Source: Triplophysa rosa
Lineage: Eukaryota; Chordata; Actinopteri; Cypriniformes; Nemacheilidae
Assembly: GCF_024868665.1 (NCBI RefSeq)
Contig: NC_079906.1
Location: forward strand, 9,177,767 to 9,241,766
DNA: 64,000 nt
Direction of reading: 5' to 3'
Position 1 is the first letter of the stretch. Every line of letters begins with the position of its first letter. The translations under genes and the position numbers were made by a program. Below are positions 37,688 to 49,800 of the stretch, in pieces. The notes beneath the pieces are model-generated. The model saw only the letters and a program-made list of their open reading frames with translations, had not been told where the DNA came from and did no database searches.

Positions 37688-37983
37688 TAGTTGTGTACCG
37701 AAACCCAATATGGCACCGGTACCTATGTATCCGGTATGTAACTGGACCGAATCAATACGCAGATTTCGGTGCCACTTAAATGCTGACTGAGCCGTCGATT
37801 GAGACATTTGCCCTCATTCACGTGAACGAATCGCGCGCGCCCCATAAATCGGAACGCACATGACCAGTGGATTCATCATAGTAAAAGACAGTTTTAACGC
37901 GCACTCTCCCTCCCTCCATCTCGGCGAGTTCAGCATTCATAATCGGTCACAGTCTTTAACTTCAACCGCTGCATAAGGGAAGT
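37688..37983. other. Probable fragment of another DNA element
   Basis: Begins 'ttgtgtaccgaaacccaa', contains 'gatttcggtgccacttaa' and CpG-rich 'aatcgcgcgcgcc', and replaces the missing right part of the Tc1 copy. hAT-like in appearance, but no complete ends were seen. Confidence 0.35.
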
Positions 37984-38536
37984 TTTAAAGGGGTCATATG
38001 ACTGTGCTGTAACACATATTATCGTTTGTTTTAGATGTAATGCAATGTGTATTCACGATTGTAAGGTTAAAAAGCGCTGTATTTTCCACATACCGTGCAT
38101 GTTTGTATCTCCTCTTTGCCCCGCCGATTTTTTTCAAAGCTCATCGCTCTGAAAAGTGAGGTGTGCTATGATTGGCCAGTTAACCAGTGTGTAGTGATTG
38201 GTCGAATACTGCAAGAGTGTGATGGAAATGTAATGCCTCTTACCATATTTGGAACATCAGGTTCCAAAGCAATTGTACTGACAGGTACGCCCACCTTACT
38301 TGCGTATACATTTGGGCGGTCTTAGACAAATCATACCACGAACTGACGTAGATTTGTGAGGGTGTGGTTACACGAGGCGTTTCAGGCAGGTCTGGGTGAG
38401 CATTCGGGTTTAGATAGCATGCATGTTTTGTTTCCGACACCTTAATTTTTGCAATGTAACGTGTCTAATACATGCATGGGCAACTTGCTGTATAACACAC
38501 CAAAGAAACAGAATGCGCCATATGACCCCTTTAAAG
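37984..38536. repeat. MITE with TTTAAAGGGGTCATATGAC ends
   Basis: Perfect terminal inverted repeats of about 19 bp (37984-38002 and 38517-38535) bound 550 bp of non-coding DNA. A shorter relative lies at 43663-43886 in the opposite orientation. Confidence 0.8.
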
Positions 38537-39016
38537 TGAAACTGACGTTAATTCGAAACGCACATGATGCATCTGTATTCAACAAATTTTTTGCCCCTAT
38601 TTAATACAACTATGATGAGCATTTAGTTGTAGCTGGAGGGTAAACAGTAAACACTATAACATCTTTCTAGCAATGTTAGTGTCTAGCAATGTTTGTGTCC
38701 ATGCTCATTTCACATTCACTTAAAACTTTAGTTGTGAATTTGTTGTATATTTGACAAATCTTAAAACATTATACCAATGACTAATATATTCTCTACAGAT
38801 TCCACAGTCACAGGTGCTCAGTTTTGCTACAATAATACGAGATGTAATACAGTATTACATATTTATCTAAGTCAATTTTCTGATCACAGATTTTTTTCTA
38901 AACAAATTTAAGCAATTCTTGACCACGTATCCTAATAACTACAATTAATTTGTATGTTATCATTTATAAATGGTGTGTGTGCGTGCAAAAAGGACAGTAT
39001 CGAGTGTCTGCTTATA

Positions 39017-39891
39017 CAGGTGCTGGACATATAATTAGAATATCATCAAAAAGTTGATTTATTTCACTAATTCCATTCAAAAAGTGAAACATGTATATTA
39101 TATTCATTCATTACACACAGACTGATATATTTCAAATGTTTATTTCTTTTAATTTGATGATTATAACTGACAACTAATGAAAATCCCAAATTCAGTATCT
39201 CAGAAAATTAGAATATTACTTAAGACCAATACAAAGAAAGGATTTTTAGAAATCTTGGCCAACTGAAAAGTATGAACATGAAAAGTATGAGCATGTACAG
39301 CACTCAATACTTAGTTGGGGCTCCTTTTGCCTGAATTACTGCAGCAATGCGGCGTGGCATGGAGTGGATCAGTCTGTGGCACTGCTCAGGTGTTATGAGA
39401 GACCAGGTTGCTCTGATAATGGCCTTCAGCTCTTCTGCATTGTTGGGTCTGGCATATCGCATCTTCCTCTTCACAATACCCCATAGATTTTCTATGGGAT
39501 TAAGGTCAGGAGAGTTTGCTGGCCAATTAAGAACAGGGATACCATGGTCCTTAAACCAGGTACTGGTAGCTTTGGCACTGCGTGCAGGTGCCAAGTCCTG
39601 TTGGAAAATGAAATCTGCATCTCCATAAAAGTATTGAGTGCTGTACATGCTCATACTTTTCAGTTGGCCAAGATTTCTAAAAATCCTTTCTTTGTATTGG
39701 TCTAAAGTAATATTCTAATTTTCTGAGATACTGAATTTGGGATTTTCATTAGTTGTCCGTTATAATCATCAAATTAAATATATCAGTCTGTGTGTAATGA
39801 ATGAATATAATATACAAGTTTCACTTTTTGAATGGAATTAGTGAAATAAATCAACTTTTTGATGATATTCTAATTATATGACCAGCACCTG
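39017..39891 (-). mobile_element. Internally deleted Tc1-like transposon with long TIRs
   Basis: Bounded by TA on both sides (39015-39016 and 39892-39893). The ends CAGGTGCTGG and CCAGCACCTG continue into inverted repeats of roughly 270-295 bp (39017-39311 and 39625-39891); the left one has an extra 16-bp direct duplication ('gaaaagtatgaacat'). Only the 3' third of the transposase remains between them. Confidence 0.92.
39304..39654 (-). pseudogene. C-terminal fragment of Tc1-like transposase
   Basis: About 116 residues, uninterrupted: FIFQQDLAPARSAKATSTWF carries the second catalytic Asp, NWPANSPDLNPIENLWG the third acidic residue, and the end is GAPTKY. The DNA-binding domain and the first Asp are absent, so it cannot be an active transposase. 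The clean frame may reflect recent deletion and not selection. Confidence 0.85.
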
Positions 39892-40129
39892 TATGTGCAA
39901 ACGCGATCTTCTCTTTTAACATAAACCTTTCGACACGTCGGCAGCAGGCACGTTTTTTTTAAATGATGCGCGATGCATATAGGTTCACATGACGCGCCGA
40001 ACACACTTTGAAATGACGAGCCACACGCATGACGGGTTAAATACATGTTTTGATGAGCTTCGCATTCCTGCACCCACGGAAGTCACCGGCCGCAACTGTT
40101 TTTAATGTTAATCATGTTAAATGTTGAAT

Positions 40130-40390
40130 GTATGAAAAACAAATTAGTAATATATTATTTATAAGTACATTTCCCAAAAGTGGTACTTAAGTACACTTAA
40201 TCTAAATGTATTCTTAGTACTAACACTTAAATTGATTTTGTGTATGGTAATTATAAGTTTAAATTAAAATGATTTTAAGAAAAACATATTAGTAACATAC
40301 TATTTATAAGTACATTTCCCAAAAGTGGTACTTAAGTACACTTAATATAACTGCATTTTAAGCACTAACACTTAAACTGATTTTGACTGT
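40130..40390. repeat. Tandem duplication with TTAAGTACACTTAA palindrome
   Basis: Two copies of a roughly 140-bp unit (about 40145-40265 and 40283-40390), each containing 'aagtacatttcccaaaagtg' and the palindrome-like 'cttaagtacacttaat'. Non-coding. Confidence 0.7.
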
Positions 40391-41733
40391 GGTGAGATAA
40401 AGTACACCTATACAGAAGTGTTTTCAAGCGCATTCCTTAAAAGTGCATATTTGACAGGAATAAAAAAAATATCACTAAACACCACAGTCTGTGTGTCAGT
40501 TAACATTTGAGACAGGCATGACAACAGCATCTTTTCTAAATTGAGTAATTTGTACTGCAGAACATTTAATAATAAAACCTGCAGTCTTTGAAGGAAGTAG
40601 TTTTAAGGGCACCTTGTATGCATATTAATGTGTAATCAATTATTACTTAATCTCTCTATATATTATTTGGGAGTGGAATAACATACTTTTTAGCTCTTGA
40701 CTGGACATACTGCACTGCAGTATAGGCACTGCACATACATTCTTGGACTCCAAGACCTCAAACACAAAAGTGGAAGTAATGTTTAGTTCATTGTCCCTGC
40801 AAAGCAGTTTACCAGTCTTCTTGAGCTCCCTAACCAATACACAGTGCAATGGTACATTCTGCATTGTAATTACCACCATGCTCTTACCATTCATGATTTC
40901 TTGAGTCAAACCACAGATTAGCTAGTTGCCTTGTCACCCCAAGGCAGACAGAGTGTTGATACTCTTGAACAAATCAGTTTATCATTTGAAAATTGTCAAG
41001 TTTCATTAAAGGTGAAGGTCCTTTAACTCCCATCACAGGTTTCTCTGGTTTTGCAACCAATGCGTGATCAAAGTGCTCGGCTTCAGTTCGAAGATTCGGC
41101 ACAGGGGCTTTGTTTGTGTAAGGACCACCTCCAATATGGTAACATCATAGAAGATGTTACCTCCAAGAAATCACATCCATAAAATCCATTAAACTGTTTT
41201 GTGTTCCTTAGAAGTAGGCAGGCAACTGAATCAGAGCTACATATAAGAGCAAAAACCTTAGAAATATGCTCAACATTTGCAGAGTCTTTCCATTTGATAC
41301 CATGTTTTAGTAGAAATGGCAGTTCATCTACGAATGGCTTCAAAATGTGATCATACATGGCTTCTTTTACCCAAACCAAAGACAAGGAAGACAGATATTT
41401 GCCTTGCGTTCTCTAGGCTCGAACTCTATAACCTGGCACAGTATGGGCCAGATTTGGTACTTGGAGCTCCTAAACAGTGGGATTCCATCACAGATCCAAA
41501 TTAAAGATATGTCATCTTCACCCATTGCACCGGAATCCTTAAGTTTTTGATACTCATCTCCACATTGTATGTCTGAAATGGTATCTGCAATTGGTCCATC
41601 TTGTTTTTAAACTTGTTTGTTTTTGCTCAAACAATGTCTTAATCTGTGAAGCCAGACTGAGCACTAGAAAAAAATTGCCACTTTTAAAACAGCTATCTGA
41701 ATCAGTTACTGTACAACAAATGTCACACATACC

Positions 41734-42281
41734 CCTTTTCCACCAGAATGAACCTCCTGGTTCTGTTGGTTCGGAGCTGGTTCCACTGGTGAACCTGCAA
41801 AGAACCGGTTTGGTTTTCCACGGGTTAGAGAGCCACAAGGGAGCGAGGCCATACGTCACTGACTATGTCTCAACTTTCCCAGCAACATTAGCGCGGTAGC
41901 GCCAAACCTAAAACACCATCAACAATGGCGGACATTGCGTTGCTTGTGATGTTCATGGCTTTGCGAGCGTACATCTCTGCATCGGACCAGAGTGCAAGAA
42001 AACAGTTAGTTTCTTCCTCAGACCAGTGTTACTTTTGTTTCACGACCATCGTGAATTGAATTTCAAAAATGGCGGTCAGTGTTCATCAGTGGTCACGATA
42101 ACCCCGCCCCCAGCACCTGACGCAACCAGTTCTTACTTCTAGCCCAGCAACGTTTCAGTGCTAGATAAGAACCACTTTTTCTGGTTCGGAGCTGGTGCTT
42201 TGGATGTGGAAAGACAAAGAACCGATTTGGAACTAGGCTCTGGCTCCGAACCAGCACCGAAACTGCCTTGGTGGAAAAAGG
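41734..42281. repeat. MITE inserted in the transposase exon
   Basis: Terminal inverted repeats 'ccttttccaccagaatga' and '…cttggtggaaaaagg' bound 548 bp. A 'atggcggacattgcgttgc' stretch inside looks like captured transposon coding remnant. It breaks the minus-strand transposase frame between GELQ and the following exon part. Confidence 0.75.
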
Positions 42282-43662
42282 CTAACTGTAGCTCACCAGT
42301 ATTTCTCCCTAAGTAGTTTTCACATGTTGGACAGTAGAAATGTGGTTCAAAATTTCCGTACTGACCATAAGTTTTTCGGAAAAAATATGTGGTGACTGGT
42401 ACCATGCCTGGAAAATGCTCATTGAAAATCTTCAGTAGATGGTCTAGTGAAACAGCTGTAAGATTGTGCCTTAGTATAAAAGACATAAGCAACAGTAAAC
42501 TTTGTCCTTTCATCAGAGGTGCTCCGGGATACACAGGATCATCTCCATTCAACAAAGGTTCTGCCTGTGATGACATAATTAGAATAATAATTACTGTCAA
42601 AAATAACCTGAAGAATAAAACTGACTGTGTAAAGGGAAAACATACAAAAAATAACCTTTTTGTTTGTCATCTCTTGCAGGTTGGCGGTTGTAACAGATAC
42701 AGTATGTTCTCTTCTGGCTGTCTCCCGGATATTTCCTGTCATACTTAAGAGCATAAATGAGTGCATTTACTTTGGTGTTCTTTAAGATGGTTATTTACAA
42801 TAAATTTACTGTGCACCCAGACAAATTTTTTGTAGTTTTGAAATAAATAATGGGATAGATTTCTGTGTCCACTGATTAAACCTACTCAGTCTCACATGAT
42901 TACAAATTTAGATAATTTTGTTGACATATGTGTTCACATTTACATTGAATGGTATATTGAAGCTGTTCATTGTTTAAAAAAGCCAAATTAAATGCACCAC
43001 ATTACATTAAGAAAAAGTCACAAAACGTGTGCATAAACTAAACCAATAAATCTAATTACATTACAGCCATCAAGTGCTGAACTTACAAGTCATTAAGCTG
43101 GTAACCTAATTCTTACTGATCTACTAATGAAGTTAAAATGGGCATGAATCTGTCATGAATGTATAATCCAACCGTACTTTACAGTACAGTATTTAAAGCA
43201 AAAGTATTTATAATTCGAAGATATATGCCAATTTTGTGTTGACATTAATTTCTCTATTATTTAGAGGTTTTGTTGAGAAAAATAGAAAATGTTCACATTA
43301 TCAGTTAGTTGTATGTCTGTTTGCATTTGTACATCCTGTTCGTCACCACTTATTTCAGTAAAAGTGCTGCCTTGGTCTATCGTGGAGGGTAATTCCATCA
43401 CTTGAACAGAGTGGGACTCTCTCCAGGCTCCCTCACTGGCAGGCTGTGTAATGTTCCGTACAAGTGGGCATTAAGAGAAACAGTGCTGCTAAAAGCAATT
43501 TTACATGTATAGACACACACAGGGAACAGGGTTTGAACAGTACATATCATTTCACTGACAAACAACAGGGAAAATTAGGCCTAAACCTAATTTACTTCCA
43601 TTTTAGGACAATGACAATAATGCAATAACAAGCCTATATATTCACTGTAAAATAAGAATGAC

Positions 43663-43886
43663 TTAAAGGGGTCATCAATCAATCAATCATAGCACACCTC
43701 GCTTTTCAGAGCGATGAGCTTTGTAAAGAATCTGCACGTTTCAGAGAGGCGGGGCAAAGAGGAGATACAAACATGCACGGTATGTGGAAAATACAGCGTT
43801 TTTGAAACTTAAATCGTGTAAACACATTGCATTACATCTAAAACAAATGATAATATTCGTTTTAGCCGTGTCATATGACTCCTTTG
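43663..43886. repeat. Shorter copy of the TTTAAAGGGGTCATATGAC MITE
   Basis: Shares 'agagcgatgagctttg', 'ggagatacaaacatgcacgg' and 'tgtggaaaatacagcg' with 37984-38536 as inverted copies, but has lost about 300 bp. Confidence 0.75.
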
Positions 43887-44388
43887 ACACGTTTCCACAT
43901 GCTGACATTTTACCTCAGATGATTTTGTTTTGTGTGTGTCCTGCTGCTGCACTCTTGCTGTCTGAATGCTTTCACCTTCTGTGACAGGTTCTTCATCAGG
44001 AGCAATCTGGGGCAGCTAGATTATGATACTATAGCTAGTGTTATAATGACAAACACAATTCTGAATGAATAACCACTTGAATATGTAAAAATTGAATTTA
44101 AAATAATGCTGCAATCTTAACTTTATTGACTACTTAATAGCTACATTAAATAACTACAAACTAAACAAGAAAATAAGAATAAAGTGTATCAAATTCAAGA
44201 ACATGTATGTATAGGCAAAACTGCATTTATCTAACTAATGTTGTCCCATTCAATCACCTGATGTAGGCCACAGTATGTCAAAGTCTGCAGCCTCAACAAA
44301 GATTTTATATGTAATTCGTTTTTCCAGCTGGAATAGAAGTCACCAGGCCAAATATGATAACACATCAAAGTGTCATAGGAACCAGCAC

Positions 44389-44763
44389 TATGGAAGCATA
44401 TTGGTAGCAATTATCAATTATATATTATGGATGGGTCGTGTTTGGGCTATACAGTCTCACAAAACGAACATTTCTGAATGATTGTGTGAAGATATTGTGA
44501 CTAAACAACACTCAAAATACTGAATGTGTTCATGATGAAAACACGTCTGCACGCGTATGAGAAAGTCTACATGAGACATTCAGCATAGCGAGCTCACCAC
44601 CTAATAAGGCAGAGAATTTTCTGCAAGATGTTCTAACTAGGGATGCACCGAATGTTCGGCCACCGAAAATGTTCAACCGAAAATAGCAAAAAATGCAAGT
44701 TCGGTGTTCGGCCGAATAAATTTTACCGAACATGACTCGTGATACGATCAAGTAGCAACCAGC

Positions 44764-44807
<44 letters not shown>

Positions 44808-46162
44808 GTGCGCTTTATTACTGCCGCAAACATTTTGGCAGCGCGTGGGTGCGTGTGGTGGAGCATTTAAAGTGTCAGAGAAAGACACAGCACGCGACAT
44901 CCTTTGACATCATACAGTGGTCGCGTGCACACAGTTCCCTGTACTAAACAACTTGTTAAAGTATGTTCTGTGCACCTTCTGAGAGAACAGTCAGCTTTTG
45001 TGGGCGGAGTTTGGAGGAGAGACGGAACTGAAATGGTTGTCAGTCAGCATCAGTCAGAATTGCTTGCATTGGATGTTTTTTTCTCAAAATCATTTTGCAA
45101 TGTAGCCTATAATAATCCAACAGTTTTAGTTTATTCGTATTTTTAGTTTATAGGCCTAATGTGGAATGACAGTTTTTAATGAACTGTTTTGTTGTAGGGG
45201 TACAGAGTAACTTACATTACATTCTTTTAGCAGTCAGTTATAGGCCTAATTAATATAGGCTATTCATGAAGGGAGAGGGCTCAATTTTTTGTTTGAATTT
45301 ACTTTGTTTTGCTCAATTTTATATTAAGTTGTATTGTATTTTATTGAAAAGCAAGACAAATTATAAAAAGCACATTTTGACTATTGATTCAGTTTGTGCA
45401 ATAGTGAAAAAAATAGCTTAATAAATAGAAGAAATGCAAAAAACCATGTTCGGTGTTCGGTATTATTCGGCCTTCGGGCAAGTGTTTCACATCATGTTCA
45501 GCTTCGGCCAAGAATTTTCGTTTCGGTGCATCCCTAGTTCTAACAATGCAGCTACTAGTTCTATCATCTACAGACACCTAATAATCTTAAGAAACATTTA
45601 AGCCATTTCTGTCTTTGTACTCTAATTCGTGTGCATGCGATTTATTGCTTTTATCAGCTCTGTCTGCAGCCTCACATCAACGCACGTACACCTGGCTCCG
45701 CCTTCACGCAACGACGCTGTATCGGGGAGGGGGCGTGTCCAGCTCGAAATGCATTCTCAAGTCCACATTGAATTTTGCAACACTCGGCGTACTGTGTAAG
45801 GAAAATGCAATCCAAAATGTTCAACCCGTGAATGTTAATGCATTTAGAGAAAATAACATTTGAATGATCATTTTGCAACAGCTTTGCTTGGCTATCTTAA
45901 ACACATATACTCAATCCGGGGAATGCATTTAAATTTTGCAACTTAAAGAGCGTTAAAATATGCATTTCAAAATACATATTAAAAGTAGTGTAAGAACGGA
46001 CAAATGACAATTGAATTTTCATTTTCATTTTGCAGCTAATGTTGCACATATGTTATTTTAAATGTATATTTAAAGACATAAATGCATTGTCATTTTACAT
46101 ACTGCATTGCCATTTTGCAAATTGCATTTCAATTTGATAATTGCTACCAATATGCTTCCATA
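44389..46162. mobile_element. TIR element interrupted by a hAT insertion
   Basis: The ends TATGGAAGCATATTGGTAGC and its exact complement (46143-46162) are flanked by the direct repeat CCAGCAC on both sides, a 7-8 bp target duplication. Without the nested hAT copy the element is about 0.87 kb and non-coding, rich in 'aaatgcatttaaattttgca' sequence. It lies in the first intron of the dead transposase gene. Confidence 0.85.
44638..45536. mobile_element. Non-autonomous hAT element
   Basis: TIRs TAGGGATGCACCGAA and TTTCGGTGCATCCCTA, with a perfect 8-bp target-site duplication GTTCTAAC on both sides (44630-44637 and 45537-45544). 899 bp, with an internal (GA)n microsatellite at about 44766-44804 and no transposase. 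It is inserted inside the 44389-46162 element. Confidence 0.93.
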
Positions 46163-46877
46163 CCAGCACAAGCACAGCCTTTGTATCAAAAACTGTGGGA
46201 TGTATAGTTATGTAGTCAATGTTGTCGTAAAAAATTGCACGCGACTTCTGCACACAATTAACTGCCCACCTCCACTAATATTATAAAATTGAGCACTAAG
46301 AAACACATGTCTATAACTGTTGTTGTGAAAGGAAACATGTACCATACCTCTTTTAAGACTTGTCTCCTTTCTTTGTGGGAGGATGGATATTGTAGATATT
46401 TTTTGTAACTCACTCTACACCTACTCCTACACGTATTCCGAAATGAACAAACCATGCTGTAACATTTGCCAGTCTTCTTTTACATTATTATTATTATTAT
46501 TGTTTTATCATTAACATTATTAACAACCAGGTCTATTTGGCTAATGCTCTTGTTTAACTCCCTGTCTACACCGCACAACAGAAGATAATAGAACCCATTA
46601 CCATAGAACAATTATAAAAAAAACATTACCTCAGATTCTGTTATCCGTCAATATTTCGTAGCCTTCGTAGGCTACATTCATCCAGTAAATATTCTTTATA
46701 TCTTCTTCTGTGCGCCATCCCTTCTGCACGTAGAATAACTTACAAGTCCATTTGATGGATACGCAAGCGCGGACAGGATAAAATATTGCATGTGATTGGC
46801 AGAAATTGTCAACTGTCAATTGCAGCCAATCACAAGCATCATTTAACTGTTACACTGGTGCGAAGTTTTACACAAAG

Positions 46878-49800
46878 ATGGCGTGTTCTAAGGGAGCGGG
46901 AGGCTGCGGTCCACGTCCACCAAGTGTAAGTATAACTTGTTTCGCTTAATAACATGCTTATAAATTTGGTTGATATTGTTGATAATGTTAATATTGTTAC
47001 TTAGAGAAATTCTTCTCGTCCGGTGTGCTGCCGGTATACAAAATGCAATACTAAAGTTATCGTCGATTGAAGGCATTAATTGTAAAAGTGAAATACGTTA
47101 GCAAAACATATGTCAGTCTTGATGTCGTTGCAGAAATGTCAAAATATTGAGTTGTTTGGCATAAGTGCCTTGATACTTGGTTAATATTGATGTTATTTGT
47201 ACAGTATGTAAGAGTAATTAAGGGAAAAACTGCCTCTGGAATCTATTTTAGTTAACGATGAGCTGTTGTAAGACCTACTGGCGCTAAAATCAGTTTGATA
47301 GCATAAAATATCCACCCAACCCCTCATCCAATTACAAGTCCCAACGTGTCCTAACCAAACACAACGCGATGCCGCGAGACTCTTTTTGATGTTAGAATTT
47401 TTGTTCTAACCAGCTGCAACATAGACTCTGTATTAGTAACGTTTTTTTAATTCGCACGTGGAGTCGCGTTTTAGGCCACGATGCAATAGTCTGTAAGTTA
47501 GACTATTAAAATTGGCACTGATTAACTGATTGCATTTTTATACAATTTTACAGGTATAACATAGGTATAGGTTTGTTTCAGTCGAAAATACAGTATTTTG
47601 TGTTTTTGTCTTTGGTCCAGAAAAAAAAAACATATAGAAAGTTCTGATGATGATACAGACTTGGAGATGATGTGAAATCGAGACATAACAAATGTAAGTA
47701 TTTACAATAATATTGTGCAACACATGACACATTTTTACTAATGACCTTAACTTGATAATTTAGCAATCCTTTTACTGTACATCCTCTTAGTGATAGTTAC
47801 AAAGATAATAAAAAGAGTTTTGTTTATAGACTCCATGTACAGCTGTCCTGTTGGCCCTTCCTTGTTTTGTATTTTGTATAACTTAGTTTTTTTACTCAGG
47901 GTTGGGTGTAACTAGTTACTAAGTAATTAGGTACTGTAATTTAATTACTTTTCCCTTGAAAAAGTAAAGTAAGGGATTACTCTTATTTTTTCTGTAATTC
48001 AATTACAGTTACTTTTGAAGTAATTAAACTAAATACTTTGTGTAATATATGTGTGTGCAATAGTGGAATTGACATCAAAATTCAAAGTCTAACTTTAAAA
48101 CCCTTGCTTTAATGTATAATTCTCACATTTGTAATACTTTGGTCAGTTAATAAGAGTACTTTATGTAGTTTAATATTATTTATTTGAATGAATTAAAAGA
48201 GCCGTTTCATGTCTATCCTTGAATGACTTAAATAATTAAGGTTGATATAGGATATAGAAAGTAATTAGTAATAAGTAACTAAATACTTTTTGGAGAGAGT
48301 AATTTGTACAGTAATCAAATTACACTATTGAATATGTAATTAGTAACTAGTAATTAATTACTTTTTCAGAGTAACTTACCCAACACTGGTTACTTCTTGT
48401 GAACTTTGGTTGAGAGACAAAAAAGCTAGTAAAGGAGATTATCCTCAATCAGTTAAAGGAAACACTGAGGAAACCACTCCACTCCGCTCCTCGCAAAAAC
48501 ATGCCATCCCACTCCACTTCATCACATAGTGAGGAGGAAGCTGAAGCTGAACCCGTGGACACAAATGTGGATGTGTTTGATAACCCAGAGGCTTCTTTAC
48601 AAATCTTATGTATTTACAGACCATAAGCAATGAACAAAAACATGTGAATTGTATACTCCACCTAAACTATTTTTAAGCATAATGTATTTGATCAGATTTT
48701 CAAAACTAATGTGTCCTCACTTAGCATTTTTGCAAGCAGAAGACTCTCATGCAAATGCAATTTTCTTAACATTTATTTATTTAGGACACCTCAGAAGCTC
48801 CTGGGGCAAGTGGGGAGAGTGTGGAGCAGTCATTTGTCAGCAGTGAAGTGGTGGAAGCTTTGAAAGGTATGAAATACCTAGAATGTTTTTTCTCTGCTAA
48901 GGGGGGTTATGTGGGGAATTCTGTCTTGTATGTACAATTACATTTGTGATAGAGTTTCTCAATTGACTTGCATTCTAATCAACCTTAGCTACCCTCATGG
49001 TAGCGGATGATGTCCCAGAACTGAAAATTGCTAACATTATTCCAAATATCTTTCTCTGTGTTCATTGGAACAAAGAAATTGATATAGGTTTGAAACAACC
49101 TGAGGGTGAGTAAATGATGACAGATTTTTAATTTTTGGATGAACTATCCCTTTAAGGCTAACAGATTTTTCATAAAAGGAAAAAACTTTCATATTGATTT
49201 CAGTGGATCTTTAAGCTCGCCTTTAAATAATATTAAATATTTAAAAATGATAGCAGTGTAAAACCACAGACTATCATAATGTGTTGAATTTTAGAGAGCA
49301 ATCCAGTAAGGTCTATGAAGTTATATATTAGTATAGCACACAACCTTATACAGCTAGTGAGCTGACTATGTTCTGTAGCATCTGCACTATGATGATAAAA
49401 CAAGTAATTATTTCCCACATCCAAGTTCAAGGTTCTAATATGAAAGCCTAAACATTAATCTCTTGATTTTGTGGTAAAAGTGATACTCAAAGGAGAGGTC
49501 TAAATATAAAAAATGCACATTCAAGGGGCTACTATTCTGGTTAAAGTGTTTAGACAGCTTTCAGAACGGGCACCAGACAGTGTTAACACATGGACACTCA
49601 TATCTCAATGCATAATGATCTGATTGATTTAAAATTACAGGAGGTATGACATCAAGACATCAGGAGGTATGGTAGTTAAGACATCAAGTAGGACAATAAA
49701 TTATTTTTTTCTTTTTATAATCTGAGCTCAAAGATGGAAGTGTGCTTAATGGGTACATGAGCTTAATAGATACGTTTACCCTAACAATCATATTCATAAC

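Larger units (their letters stand above)
40640..46455 (-). pseudogene. Broken multi-exon transposase gene, CACTA/Transposase_21-like
   Basis: Read on the minus strand from ATG 46455. Exon 1 (46455-46348) encodes a basic segment ending KERRQVLKE with donor GTATGG. An acidic exon lies at about 44016-43914, another acidic exon at about 43446-43300, and an exon at 42565-42282 carries GQSLLLLMSFILRHNLTAVS and HFPGMVPVTTYFFRKTYGQY plus a CPTC zinc-ribbon start. A 548-bp MITE then splits the frame. The continuation has ISLIWICDGIPLFRSSKYQI (first catalytic Asp region, about 41490) and, after a frameshift, KVFALICSSDSVACLLLRNT (about 41240); a C-terminal piece lies at 40909-40643. Stops, frameshifts and insertions make it dead. 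Family assignment is by remembered motif similarity to EnSpm/CACTA-type transposases. Confidence 0.65.

Noticed and set aside
44766..44804. (GA)n run considered as a regulatory element
   Set aside because: It is a simple microsatellite inside the nested hAT element.
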